Below, piece after piece: positions 1 to 12,100 of a DNA stretch of 64,000 nucleotides (position 1 is its first letter; each line of letters starts with the position of its first letter). Where the stretch lies: the NCBI GenBank assembly GCA_903882805.1, contig CAIRYK010000047.1, positions 1 to 64,000 on the forward strand, written 5' to 3'. The position numbers and the translations under genes were made by a program. The notes under the pieces are model-generated. The model had not been told where the DNA came from. It searched no databases and saw only the letters and a program-made list of their open reading frames with translations. This stretch comes from an uncultured Bacteroidota bacterium. GTDB lineage: Bacteria > Bacteroidota > Bacteroidia > Chitinophagales > Chitinophagaceae.

Positions 1-3000
1 CCGATAGTCGCAACCGCTGTATTGCTGCTGCTCCATACGCCGCCAGCGCTTGCATCGCTCAAGGTTGTAGTTGATGTAGCGCAAACGGTTGTCGTACCAG
101 TAATGGTACCTGCATTTGGCAATGGATTAACTGTTACAACCGACGTGGCAACTGCTGTACCGCAGCTATTAGCTACTGTATAAGAAATTGTTGCTGTTCC
201 TGCTGCAAAACCCGTAACAACACCGGTAGAACCGATAGTTGCAACTGCTGTATTGCTACTGCTCCATACGCCGCCAGCGCTTGCATCGCTCAAGGTTGTA
301 GTTGATGTAGCGCATACGGTTGTTGTACCAGTAATTGCGCCCGCGTTTGGCAATGGATTAACAGTTACTACTGCTGTAGCAACGCCTGTACCACAACTGT
401 TGGTAACTGTGTAAGAAATTGTTGCTGTTCCTGCAGCAACACCCGTAACAACGCCGGTAGAACCGATAGTTGCAACTGCAGTATTGCTGCTGTTCCATAC
501 ACCGCCGGAAACTGTTGAGATGAGTGTAGATGTCGCTGAGACACAAACTGCTGTGCCACCAGAAATTACCCCAGCGCTTGCACCAGGAGTGATATTAACA
601 TTATAAGTCGCTACTGATACACCGCAACCATTAGTTACTGTGTAAGATATTATTGCTGTACCAGTAGAAACTCCCGTCAGCAAACCACCGGTACCAATTG
701 TTGCAACCGCAGTATTGCTACTGCTCCAAATACCGCCTATGGCGCTGTTGCTCAAAGTAGTAGTTGATGAAGCGCATATTGTACTTGTTCCTGTAATAGT
801 TCCGGAAACAGGCAAAGGATTTACTGTGATTGTACGTGTAGACAAACAACCTGCGGGGGTTGTATAGCTAATAGTTGTTGTTCCTGCCGCAATACCAGTT
901 ACAACTCCGCCGCTGCTAATGGTTGCTACACCGGTTGCGCTGCTGGTCCACACTCCGCCGCTTGTGGTATTACCAAGTGTTATTGTCTGGCCCTCGCAAA
1001 CAGAAGCGATGCCTGTAATAGCAGCCATTGGATTTACAGTTACATTTTGTATTGCTCTACAGCCCGTTGCTAACAAATAGGTGATATTAGCAGTGCCTAC
1101 AGCTACACCAGTTACAACGCCTGTTGTTGCGCCTACAGTAGCAATCCCTGTAGCGCTGCTTGTCCAAGTGCCCCCTGCAGCGCCATTTGTCAACGTTACG
1201 GTGTTACCTAAACATATTGAGGCTGCTCCTGCTATTGGGTACAAGGGTTTAACTGTAACTGACTGAGAAATTACACAACCTGTTCCAATTGAATAGGTAA
1301 TTATTGCGGTCCCCCCCCCTGGCATACCTGTAACAACGCCGGTATTAGATCCTACAGTTGCTACGCCTATATCGCTACTGCTCCATGAGCCGCCGGTTGT
1401 GGTTTCGCTTAGTGTTACTGTTTGCCCGCCACATACGCTGCTTGTACCCGTTATCGCGTACAATGCTGTAATGGTTAGGGTTGTTATCGAACGACAACCG
1501 TTAACCGTATAAGTAATAGGCGCTGTTCCCACGCTGATCGGGTTAACGATGCCTGTTGTTCCACCAATTGTAGCCCGGGAGCTGCCTGACATCCATGTAC
1601 CGCCGGGTATTGAGTTAGTTAATGTTGATGGTTGACCTACGCATACTATTGCGGGGCCTCCTATAGCCTCAGCGGGTATTACATAAACGTCTTTTGTTGT
1701 TGTACAACCATTGGCCAATGCATAAGTGATTGTTACTGTACCGCCAGAAACGCCAATAACCTGACCTGAAGTTGAACCCACTGTAGCCAATGCTGTATTG
1801 CTGCTGGTCCAGCGTTCGCCGCCAGTAACCGGATTGGTAAGCGTTATTAAGCTACCGGGACAAACTGTAGATGGTCCGCTAATAGTTGTGTTGAAGGTGT
1901 AAACAGTTATTGCTTTTGTAACTGTACACCCTGATCCGAGCGTGTAGCTGATTGTAGTATATCCGCCCAATACGCCGGTAACTATACCGGTAGACGATCC
2001 AACACTCGCAATAAGCACATTTGCAGAAGTCCAAACACCGCCTGCAGTAGAATCGGTCAGGGTTATGGACTGGCCCATACACACAGCGGCGGGGCCATTA
2101 ATGTTATTTATCTGAGATACTGTTATTGTTGTAGTTGCCAAACAGCCAGTACTCAACAAATAGGAGATAACAGCAGTACCCGCTGTAACGCCTGTAACTA
2201 CCCCGGTAGATGAACCTACCGTTGCAACTGCTGTGTTGCCGCTGTACCAGGTACCGCCGGTTGCTGTATTACCCAATGTAATTTGCTGTGCAATACAAAC
2301 CCCGGTTCCGCCAGTGATAGGAGCCAGTGCATTTACAGTTATTGCCTGCACTACTCTACAACCTGAACTCAACGTGTAAGAGACATTTGTTGCGCCATTG
2401 GCTACACCGGTAACAATACCCGTCGCAGAGCCTACTGTCGCGATCATGCTATTACCACTGGTCCAAACGCCGCCTGCGGTAGCATTACTCAGTGTTATGC
2501 TCTGTCCGTTACATACGCTGGTTGGTCCTGTAATAGCTGGTATTGCATATACGGTAAATGTGCTGTAGGTAGCGCAACCTGTAGGTAAGGTGTAGGTGAT
2601 GGTAGTTGTGCCAGATGTAACGCCAGTAGCAATACCGGACACCGATCCGATAGTTGCAACAGCCGGAGCGCTGCTCGACCAGGTACCGCCAACAGATGCG
2701 TCAGTAAGAGTTGTGGTAAGGCCAATACAGATACTTGAACTACCAGCTATTGCGGCAGGAGTAGGATTTACGGTCAGTATTTTAACGGCAATACAGCCTG
2801 TAGGTAATGTGTAGGTAATGGTAGCTGTGCCCGCAGTAATGCTGCTAATAACACCTGTTGCTGAACCAATTGTTGCCACTGCAGTATTACCGCTGCTCCA
2901 TAGGCCGCCTGCTGTAGCATCGCTATAAGTGGTAGTAGAGCCAGGACAGATACCTGCAGCTCCAACAATAGCAGCTGGCAAGGGATCGACTGTAGCCGTT

Positions 3001-3640
3001 ACAAATGCTCTACAGCTTGTTGGTAATGTGTAAGTAATAGCTGCTGTACCTGCGGTAACGCCGGTAATAATGCCGGTTGCCGAACCAATTGTAGCATTAG
3101 CCGACCCAGAAGTCCAAGTACCTCCAGTCGAGGCGCTGGTTACTGTAACCGTACTGCCAACGCAAACGCGCGCAGAACCTGCTATCGCATCTGGCAATGG
3201 ATTAACAGTCACAGTAGTTGTAGATAGGCAACCGGTCGGGGCTGTGTAAGATACAACTGTAGTTCCTGCAGAAATGCTGGTAAACACTCCCGTACTAGAA
3301 ACAATCGTTCCAACGGCTGTGGAAACACTTGACCATGTGCCGCCTGTAATAGATGTTGCAAGCGTAGAGTTTTGACCCGGACACAATGAAGTGGTACCGG
3401 TAAGGTTGGCAAGCGGCTGTACTGTAACAGTTACAAACGACTTACAACCTGTTGGTAGTGTATAGGTGATCACTGAAGTTCCGGCAAGTACACCGCTTAC
3501 AATTCCCGTAGATGAACCTATTGTTGCAACAGTTGTCGTTCCACTGCTCCAGGTTCCACCGCCAGTGTTAGATAGTGTTGTTGTAGCGCCAACGCATACG
3601 CGGGCTGTGCCAGAAATAGCAGCGGGCAGCGGATTTACGC
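1..3640 (-). repeat. Tandem Ig-like repeats, 17 visible copies
   Basis: Each unit carries a conserved Trp codon; the first eleven fall at 35, 266, 497, 728, 950, 1166, 1385, 1595, 1811, 2033 and 2249, and six more follow up to 3551. The period is exactly 231 bp for the four units nearest the left edge and 210-222 bp for the next seven. The first two units (1-400) are nearly identical at the DNA level, while the later ones are diverged. That pattern suggests recent duplication or gene conversion at the distal end. Confidence 0.9.
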
Positions 3641-5342
3641 TTACCGTTACAATAGCGCCACTTGAACAACCGAGAGCATTTACACCTGTAACGCTGTATG
3701 TTGTAGTCGAAGTAGGATTTGCAGTTGGGCTTGCGCATGTAGTGCACGATAAGCCGGTTGAAGGCGTCCATGTGTAAGTGTCTGCTCCTGTAGCTGTTAG
3801 TGTAGTAGAAGAACCAGAGCAAATTGATGTATTTGAACCTCCGCTAACAACTGGTAGCGTGCTGACTGGAATCGTACCATCTGCCGTGCTCGACAATAAT
3901 CCAAAGTTGTTCGTAGCAAAATAGGTAAATGCTGCTGTACCCGTGTATCCGTCGGCAGGATCAAACTTTAAAGTTGCAGCGCGAGCTGGCGACAAAACCT
4001 GTCCGGCAAATACGGGCGAGTCTATTGTACCGTTATTAAAATACAAAACACCGCTACCTGACGAAGGGATGGTGAGAATAGTAAAACTTGAAATCGTACC
4101 TCCGCTATTCAGGTCTGTAGCGCTCAAAGCTGGTATCGCTATTCTGCCGGTGCCGGTAACATTACAGATTGGGGAAGCAGTAATATCATTAGACAATGGC
4201 GCTAAAGCATTTGACAATTGGAATATACCCGATACTGCCAGCATGTCCAGTCCGCCATTTGTTGGGTCGGTAGCTGTGGGGAAATAAGTTGTGTTGTTCC
4301 AGTCCGCAACATTAGCGCCTGTAGCGCCAGATGGGAAGTCGCCGCCAAAAACAGAATAACCATAAATTACTGTTCCGTTGGCAAGTCCAAGATCTGAATA
4401 CCGAATGAACACACCGCCAACACCCTGTGAAGCGTCGGTAGCCGCTGAAATACGCAAACGGCTATCGCCTGCATCCATACGCAATACGTTTGACGACATC
4501 ACCGATATTGGATTCGACGAACCATAATTTGTGCTGTTACATCTTACAACGGTTGTTGTATACGCGCTCGGGTCATTACTTCCATTCAGAGCAGTTACTA
4601 CAGAAACACAAAATGGATCGTGCGCATTTACTACGCCGCGATCCAAAACTATAAAACCTTCTTGTGATGCTGCAACTATAGAATAACCGCCAGGTATTAT
4701 ATAGTCAAAGCGCTCAATATTGTTATTATTACCATTACCATCCGATGAGTTGTTAAATATATTATCTGTTCCGGCATTCAATCCTCTTGCACCGTTAAAC
4801 ATGATTTCCATGCTTGACTGGTAGTTTTGAGCCATGTTCAATGTAGAAGATGGCGGAGCTGAAGAAGCATTATACCATACTATCTGACGCTGACCTGATA
4901 CCAAGGCATTGTCGTGCCTTCTGATGCGCACAAACGCCGTTGGTATATTTCTATATGCATAGTTGTTTGAGCCTACGCCAAACGAACTAAAGTTAAGAAT
5001 GTTATTACTTGTACCGCTCGATGTACCGAAACGATAGGTATAACTATTACCTGAAAGCGGACTACCAGGCGCACCCGATGCATCATACCTTGTTCCACTA
5101 CTCGTAGCGGAATAATTGGTGGTAATCGATGTGATAGCTACCTGTGCTTTTACTTGAGCGATACTCATCAAAGCAATCAAAGTAACAGTCAGGAATTTCC
5201 CGAAAACAGAAAAATTGCCGCCGGCGGCAGACAATGTTCCCATTATTTCTGTACTCTTTAACTTTCGGTCACCCCGCCTGATATTCATCGAGCTATAACG
5301 TTGTTGCCAACTCTTGGATAAACCTGTAAAAAAAGCGCTCAT
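1..5342 (-). CDS. Giant Ig-like repeat surface protein, 3' end beyond window
   Basis: The reading frame is open from an ATG at 5342 to the window edge, about 1,780 codons, with no stop. The C-terminus, where a T9SS sorting domain would be expected, is not in view. The N-terminus carries a hydrophobic export segment (roughly residues 44-65, ending AQVKAQ) after an unusually long basic leader, so ATGs at 5288 or 5243 are alternative starts. Next come about 250 residues of unrecognised sequence, a cadherin-like domain (about residues 370-480), a PKD-like stretch with paired Cys, and at least 17 tandem Ig-like (Big_2 type) repeats with the core signature GG-x-WSS. Likely a cell-surface adhesin or gliding-related protein; the function is inferred from architecture only. 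It lies downstream of a similar gene on the same strand but is separated from it by a terminator. Confidence 0.85.
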   Translation of the reverse strand, partial: MSAFFTGLSKSWQQRYSSMNIRRGDRKLKSTEIMGTLSAAGGNFSVFGKFLTVTLIALMSIAQVKAQVAITSITTNYSATSSGTRYDASGAPGSPLSGNSYTYRFGTSSGTSNNILNFSSFGVGSNNYAYRNIPTAFVRIRRHDNALVSGQRQIVWYNASSAPPSSTLNMAQNYQSSMEIMFNGARGLNAGTDNIFNNSSDGNGNNNNIERFDYIIPGGYSIVAASQEGFIVLDRGVVNAHDPFCVSVVTALNGSNDPSAYTTTVVRCNSTNYGSSNPISVMSSNVLRMDAGDSRLRISAATDASQGVGGVFIRYSDLGLANGTVIYGYSVFGGDFPSGATGANVADWNNTTYFPTATDPTNGGLDMLAVSGIFQLSNALAPLSNDITASPICNVTGTGRIAIPALSATDLNSGGTISSFTILTIPSSGSGVLYFNNGTIDSPVFAGQVLSPARAATLKFDPADGYTGTAAFTYFATNNFGLLSSTADGTIPVSTLPVVSGGSNTSICSGSSTTLTATGADTYTWTPSTGLSCTTCASPTANPTSTTTYSVTGVNALGCSSGAIVTVSVNPLPAAISGTARVCVGATTTLSNTGGGTWSSGTTTVATIGSSTGIVSGVLAGTSVITYTLPTGCKSFVTVTVQPLANLTGTTSLCPGQNSTLATSITGGTWSSVSTAVGTIVSSTGVFTSISAGTTVVSYTAPTGCLSTTTVTVNPLPDAIAGSARVCVGSTVTVTSASTGGTWTSGSANATIGSATGIITGVTAGTAAITYTLPTSCRAFVTATVDPLPAAIVGAAGICPGSTTTYSDATAGGLWSSGNTAVATIGSATGVISSITAGTATITYTLPTGCIAVKILTVNPTPAAIAGSSSICIGLTTTLTDASVGGTWSSSAPAVATIGSVSGIATGVTSGTTTITYTLPTGCATYSTFTVYAIPAITGPTSVCNGQSITLSNATAGGVWTSGNSMIATVGSATGIVTGVANGATNVSYTLSSGCRVVQAITVNALAPITGGTGVCIAQQITLGNTATGGTWYSGNTAVATVGSSTGVVTGVTAGTAVISYLLSTGCLATTTITVSQINNINGPAAVCMGQSITLTDSTAGGVWTSANVLIASVGSSTGIVTGVLGGYTTISYTLGSGCTVTKAITVYTFNTTISGPSTVCPGSLITLTNPVTGGERWTSSNTALATVGSTSGQVIGVSGGTVTITYALANGCTTTKDVYVIPAEAIGGPAIVCVGQPSTLTNSIPGGTWMSGSSRATIGGTTGIVNPISVGTAPITYTVNGCRSITTLTITALYAITGTSSVCGGQTVTLSETTTGGSWSSSDIGVATVGSNTGVVTGMPGGGTAIITYSIGTGCVISQSVTVKPLYPIAGAASICLGNTVTLTNGAAGGTWTSSATGIATVGATTGVVTGVAVGTANITYLLATGCRAIQNVTVNPMAAITGIASVCEGQTITLGNTTSGGVWTSSATGVATISSGGVVTGIAAGTTTISYTTPAGCLSTRTITVNPLPVSGTITGTSTICASSTTTLSNSAIGGIWSSSNTAVATIGTGGLLTGVSTGTAIISYTVTNGCGVSVATYNVNITPGASAGVISGGTAVCVSATSTLISTVSGGVWNSSNTAVATIGSTGVVTGVAAGTATISYTVTNSCGTGVATAVVTVNPLPNAGAITGTTTVCATSTTTLSDASAGGVWSSSNTAVATIGSTGVVTGFAAGTATISYTVANSCGTAVATSVVTVNPLPNAGTITGTTTVCATSTTTLSDASAGGVWSSSNTAVATI
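1311..1319 (-). repeat. C9 homopolymer inside the giant repeat gene
   Basis: Nine consecutive C on the plus strand (G9 in the coding strand) encode Gly-Gly-Gly at a position where sister repeats have one residue fewer. The tract is in frame at nine bases; gain or loss of one base would truncate the protein. It could be a slipped-strand switch, but this is inference from a single sequence. Confidence 0.6.
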
Positions 5343-5436
5343 GTAAAACAATTTAAAAAAATCAAATTTTCGTTTACTTCCCCTTTAATCTGGAATGCAT
5401 TTCACATGCAGATTAAAAAATATATCTAAAAAACCG

Positions 5437-5444
5437 CAAAATTA
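5437..5444 (-). promoter_or_regulatory. Possible -7 box for the giant repeat gene
   Basis: On the minus strand this reads TAATTTTG, an exact match to the Bacteroidota -7 consensus TAnnTTTG, about 95 bases before the start codon. No convincing -33 TTTG lies at the normal spacing. Confidence 0.35.
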
Positions 5445-6059
5445 CAAAATCACTTACCCCTAACTCCACTTACATAGCTATTGAATTGTTATTAACAATT
5501 GGAAAACAAGCAATTTTGCACTTCACTCAACATTAATTTAAGAACTATTTACCCTTACAAAGAATCATCACTCTTTTGTTACGACAGTTTTTTATTGAAC
5601 TCAATAAAATATGTAAAACACAGCTATCGCAGCTCAAAATTGGCGGCAAATGTTATACCAAAATTACAAAACATTGATTTACAACAAATTACAGTATTTT
5701 TATTCAAAAACTGATTCCCATTTTGGGATACTTTTCCAATTCTTTAACATTCTGTGTGGCTTTAGCACTTCTTTTGGTCAATAAGCAAGGTCAATTGCAT
5801 AAAATGTTGCCTTCGGAAATCAATCGCAACAACGAAGTATCTTTTATACGTTCTATATTTGACCTAGAAAGTCGAAAACATTAAGGTATGCCTACCTATC
5901 TTTTTGAAGCCACTATATAATTGTTAAGCCAATTAATTTAGTGGTTGAATTACTCAATTTTCCACGTTTTCAATGCTACAGGAAGTAGTAGGCCCTGTAA
6001 AATCAAAGAAATCGCTATCAGCCGCTGCCAGCTAAACAATACTCAACCGTAATAAGCAA
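5445..6059. other. AT-rich intergenic stretch without a gene
   Basis: This separates the two giant genes. It is AT-rich and holds only short open frames without recognisable features; a 71-codon plus-strand frame at 5499 looks non-coding. I see no repeat or RNA structure in it. Confidence 0.5.
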
Positions 6060-6095
6060 GAAAAATAAAAAAGGCAATCTGTGTTAGAGATTGCC
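6060..6095 (-). terminator. Intrinsic terminator after the second giant gene
   Basis: An 8-bp perfect stem (GGCAATCT with AGATTGCC, 6073-6080 and 6088-6095) is followed, on the minus strand, by a T-rich tract. It starts about 25 bases past the stop codon at 6121, so the two giant genes are probably separate transcription units. Confidence 0.85.
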
Positions 6096-6120
6096 CATGT
6101 AAAGTGTAAATCAAATGACT

Positions 6121-9100
6121 CTATCTGCCAACAACGAAATGCATGATTTTGCGTTTATCGCCCAATTGCACTTGTAGCAGGTACATACCATTTTTAATCT
6201 GAGGGGTAAGCGAAATGGGGATATTCAAAGATCGGTTGTTGACGAATACTTCCTCCTCAAAAACAACTCTACCCAAAATGTCTGTAACTGTTAAGTGTAC
6301 ATCTTTGGGGTCTGACGTGTTCAATGTACCGACCAATTTGAAATTTCCATCATTAGGGTTCGGAGCCAATGAAAGTGATCCTGCATTTTCAGAAACATTA
6401 TCAAAGCCAACATTATTAACTGATACAATAATCCAGTTGAAGGTCTGGTTACCATTACAAATTCCGGTTGTTGTAACCACACACGAAACTGAATCGCGAT
6501 TGGCCAATGAACTGGTAATAAATACCGAATTTGTAGCGCCGGGTACGGTTGTATTATTAATAGCCCATTGATACTCGGGATTTAGTCCGGCATTGCTCAC
6601 GATTGCGGTAAAGGTGTCTGTCTGTCCGGGTAATATATAGGCGCCCGGACGAGCTTCAATTACTACCGACGGACTAAACGGAGCCACTGTTTTCATTTTA
6701 ATACTATTACTGGCCACATCGTTTATAGCAAGGCAAGGGAAACTACTGGTCATAATACAGTTGATAACATCGCCAAAAACTGGAGCTGTTACGAATACTG
6801 GAGATAGGCCTTGATCTACACCATTTTTGCGCCACATATAGGTAGGGCTTATGCCGCCAATAACGGGCGATGGCGTAAACGTGGCTACCCTACCCGCGCA
6901 GACTGTATCGCCCGGATAGACATCGATTGTAACTGAAGGCGTCAGGAACGGACTTACATACAAAGTATCTGAACTGCTTACAACAGAAGGCAGTGCACAA
7001 ACAGCATTACTGGTCATGGTACAGGTAACTACGTCGCCTGTTGCTGGAACAAAACTGTAAGAATTAAGTATACCGACATTGGTGCCATTTACATTCCACA
7101 CATAAGTAGGGGCTGTTCCTCCATTTATTGGCAATGCGGTAAATGTAGTTCTTACACCTGTACATAGTGTATCGCTACCGCCCCTAGTAATACGCACTTC
7201 GGGTACAGCATCGGGTATCACGGTAATAAATGCGCTGCCGCTCATAGTGCGACTACAACCAGTAATAATATTTACAGCCAATACAGTGTATAAACCGCCA
7301 GTTGTATATGTTCCATAGTCGAGGGAGCTACCGGTTCCCGTTAGTGTATCAAGGTTTACCCCGCTTCTCTTGAGTATATAGATAAACCCAGTACGCGAAC
7401 TTGCCAACCCTATAACAACACCGGGTCCGCTTGCGCACCGACTGCCGCCGCCGGTAACCGTTTCCAGTGTTGGCAAGGGATAAACGGTAACCGTGGCGGT
7501 TGCAACACAGCCAGAAGGTAATATATAAGATATAGTTGCCGTGCCCAAAACCATACCAGTAGCAACGCCGGTAGAAGAACCAATAACAGCAATAACCGAA
7601 TTACTGCTCAACCACCTTCCGCCAGGTGTTCCATCGGTAAAAGTTACAGGAACGCCATAGCATAAATTTGCCGGGCCAACAATTGGCGATAAGGCATTGA
7701 CTGCTACGGAATGTGTTACATAGCATCCGGTAGGCAAAACATAGCTAATGGTAGCCGAGCCTGCCGTAACGCCTGTTACGACGCCCGATGTACTGCCCAC
7801 TGCAGCTATGGCAACATCTGAACTAAGCCACTCGCCGTCGGGTGAGGCGTTAAATAAATTAATGGTTTGTCCGGCACAAACACTGCCCAAACCTACTATA
7901 GATGCAGGTAGCGGATTAACCGTCATTGATCTGTATGCCAGACATCCGGTAGGGAGTGTATAGGTTATAACAGTTTCTCCGACTGACACCCCGGAAACGA
8001 GTCCGCTTGATGAGCCTACCGTTGCAACAGTTGGGTCGGAACTCGACCAGCTACCACCGGTTGAAGAATCTGTCAATAATACCGATGCGCCGTAACAAAC
8101 GGCTGAGGGACCTGCTATTGTAGAAGGCAACGGACTAACTACTACGGTTGCAGTACGTACGCAACCTGTTGGCAAGCTATAACTAATAATAGTCGACCCT
8201 AATGTAACGCCAGTGACCAAACCAGTAAGCGAGCCTACAGTGGCAACACCTATATTACTACTTGTCCATGTGCCACCAGCTACCGCATTTGTGTATATAA
8301 TTGGCTGGCTTAAACATAAATATTCCGGACCAAACACAGGAGCTGTCGGCAAAACAGAAATCGATTTCATTGCCCTGCAACCTGTGGGTAATGTATAAGT
8401 GATAATGGCACCGCCACCAGACATACCTAATACTACGCCTGTGGCAGACCCAACTGTTGCTATGGCAGGACTTCCACTAGTCCACAACCCACCGGGGCTA
8501 ACATCGGCCAACAATAACGGGTAGGACGCGCAAACTACCGAACCGCCGGTAATAGCGGCTGGCAAAGGATTGACCGTTAATGCATGCAAAGCCACGCAAC
8601 CAGTAGGCGGCGTGTAGGTAATGGTAACTGCTCCGGCCGATACGCCGCTAACAGCGCCCGATAGCAAGCCAACGCCTGCAATAGCTGTATTACTGCTACT
8701 CCACGATCCACCGGGAGTTGCGTCTGTTAAACTAATTAATCCACTAACGCATACCGATGACGGGCCAACTATTGGAGAAGGCGGTGGATTGACGGTAACA
8801 GGCGAAGTAGTATAACAACCCGTAGAAATAAAAGTATAGGTAATAATAGAAGTACCCAATGCCACGCCATACATAAGACCCGATGACGAGCCTATGGTAG
8901 CAATGGCAGGTGCGCTGCTGCTCCATGTGCCGCCAAAACTCGGCGCTGTAGCAAACGAGGTAAGCCCGAGGCAAACCCTTAGCGGACCAGTTATTGGTAG
9001 CGGTAATGGATTAACGGTATAAGTAACCCATGCCGGACAGCCAATAGATGATGTGTAAGTAATGTCGGCCATGCCGCCTGCTATGCCAATAACAACGCCG

Positions 9101-12100
9101 CTCGTACTGCCTACAATTGCAATAGCAGGATCGCCGCTACTCCACGTACCGCCAGGCGTAGCATCGCTCAATGTAGTGGCTTGTCCTACACATGCCATGG
9201 CAAGACCTGTAACCGGCGCTGGAGCCGGAAACACTGCAAGCGTATTGGCGACAGTGCAACCCGTGGGCAGCACATAAGTAATGGTAACCACCCCTGCCGA
9301 CACACCTGTAACAATACCGGATGTGAGCCCTATAGAAGCTATCGCTGGATTACTGCTTGTCCAGGTACCGCCAACAGATGTACTCGATAGTGCAGTTGTC
9401 AATCCGACACATACATTTAGTCGCCCTGTTATAGGGGTTCTGGGATTAACGGTCAATGCAGCGATCGTCATGCAACCGGTAGGGAGCGTGTAAGACATGA
9501 TAACGGTCCCGGAGCCGAGGCCATTTACCAAGCCCGTAATGGAATCAATGGTAGCTATAAGATCGTTACCGCTGTTCCAAACGCCGCCAGCGCTGGTATT
9601 GTATAGGGTTGTGGTTGAGCCCTGACATACCGACAATATGCCAGTTATTGGATCGGGCGACGGATAAGTTACCAAACTTGCCGTGGTTACGCAGCCAGTA
9701 GGCAGCGTAAAGGTGATAGTAACGGTACCTGCAGTAATACCAGTAACGCCGCCCGTATAAGTATCGATACTGGCAATAGCTGGTGCGCTGCTGCTCCATG
9801 TCCCGGTTTCGGGGTTGGTCATGTAGGCAATAGCTCCAGTGCAAATACCCGCCGGACCCGATATTAATGATGGTAACGGAGTGACTGTGACCGTAAGAAA
9901 AGAATTGCAGCTAACCCCTAAGGAATAAGTAACAATAGTAGTACCTACTGCAACCGACGTAACAACGCCTGTAGTCGATCCGATATCCGCTACTGCTGGG
10001 TTGCTACTGCTCCAGGTGCCGCCGCCTATAGCCGCCAGAGTAGCTGTAGAGCCAATGCAAATTCCAGATGGCCCGGCTATAGCGCCGGGAGTGGCATATA
10101 CGACAACCGTAGTAGATGCCAGACATCCAGTGCTTAGTCTATAAGTAATTATTGCAGAACCCGCCGACAAACCGCTAACCATTCCGGAGACAGAGCCAAT
10201 ACGCGCAACAAACGGATTACTGCTGCTCCAGATGCCACCCGACGTTGCATTGCTTAGCGAACTTGTGAGCCCAAGGCAAACGCCGGTAACACCTGATATT
10301 GGATCGGGTACCGGATTAACTATTACAGATGAAGCCCCTGAACAACCTGTGGGTAATGTATAAACAACTGCAGTGGTACCGGCAGATATGCCAGTAAGCA
10401 CGCCGGTTGTAGTACCAATATCGCCAATAGCGGTATTCATACTCACCCATATACCTCCGGGCGAAGCGCTTGTTAGCGTGCTTGTTGACCCGACGCAGAC
10501 TACAGGCGTACCCGAAATAGGCGCTGGCAAGGGGTTGACGGTTACTGTCTGTATGTTGTAACAACCTGTACCTAGTGAATAGGTTATATTGCTTGTGCCT
10601 GCCAGCACGCCGCGCACAACGCCCGATACAGAACCGACCGTAGCTATGGCTGTACTACCGCTTGACCACAGGCCGCCGCCGGTGCAGGTAAGCGTTGTAG
10701 TAAATCCGGCGCACATGTATGGAACGCCATCTATTGACGCTGGCAGGCCATTTATTTCTAATGGCTTGGTAGCAGAACATCCTGTAGGTAGTGTGTAGGT
10801 AATTACCGCCGACCCACTGGCCAAACCCGTAACAACGCCCGAGGTAGAACCAACATCGGCCGCTCCGCCCCACCCTACGCTCGACCAAAGTCCGCCCGGT
10901 GTTGCATCGGTAAATGGCGCTGACATACCAACGCACAACGAAGGCGGACCAACTATAACAGCAGGTAACGGACTAACAGTAACGGTTGTAAACGAGGTGC
11001 AACTTGTACCCAGGGTGTAGGTGATGCGCGCGGTGCCTAATGTCACACCAAGCACGCTACCGGTAGCCGAACCTATGAAAGCCACCGCGGTGTTACTGCT
11101 GCTCCATGTTCCTCCACCAGACGGATTATACAGATTAGAAACTACACCCTGACACAAACTGAAGTTTCCAGTATTAGGCGATGGTAGTGAATTGACCGTA
11201 ATTACCACAGTGTTTTGACAGCCGGTAGGCAGTGTGTAGGTAATGATTGATGTACCTACCGCCAGCCCTGAAACTATCCCGCTTGAGCTGCCGACAGATA
11301 CTATTGCTGGACTGCCGCTAACCCACGTTCCACCCGTAAGGAGATTAGTAAGCGTGGCGCCATAACCGAGGCAAAGTGTTGGACCGCCGCCAATGGGCGA
11401 AGGCAGTGGATGAACAGTAAAGCCCCTTGTGGCCACGCAACCCGTTGCTAACAGGTAAGTGATTATTGGTGTTCCGGCGGCAATTGCTGTAACATTTCCT
11501 GTACCCGAACCTACGGTAGCAAGAGCGTTGTCGCTACTATACCAAGAGCCTCCAACGGTAATATTTAACAATGTAACGGATCCACCCTCGCATGCAGCGG
11601 CAACTCCCGTTATAGGAGCCGGCAATGGGTTTACGAGTACAGAAGCAGTTATTATACATCCGGTCGGAAACGTATAAGTAACAATTGCCGTACCAGCGGC
11701 AACGCCGGCAACAATGCCAGTTGCAGAACCAACTGAGGCAATAGCGCTGTTGCTGCTTGCCCATGTACCACCGCCTGTGTTTGATAAAGTAGTGGTAAGC
11801 CCTACGCATACATTTGTGGTTCCTGAAATTGCGGCAGGCAATGGGTGAACTGTAAATACCTTAATGGATATACAACCCGTACCCAAAGTATAGGTAATAT
11901 TTACGGACCCAGCAGCTACGCCATTTACCAAGCCGCTTAGAGAACCAACCGTAGCAACAGATAAATCACCGCTCGACCACAACCCGCCGGAAGTGCTGTT
12001 GGTAAGTATGGTTGAAAGTCCAACGCATACTGCATCGGCTCCGGCTACAGCGGCCGGCAAAGGATTGACAAGTAGGTTTGATCTAGTTATACAGCCCGTA

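Noticed and set aside
1-3640. CRISPR array suggested by regular spacing
   Set aside because: The period is 210-231 bp, units code for Ig-like domains in one open frame, and there are no short identical repeats with unique spacers.
5499-5714. A 71-codon plus-strand frame in the AT-rich gap between the giant genes
   Set aside because: No plausible ribosome binding site, no hydrophobic or domain pattern, and composition like the surrounding non-coding DNA.
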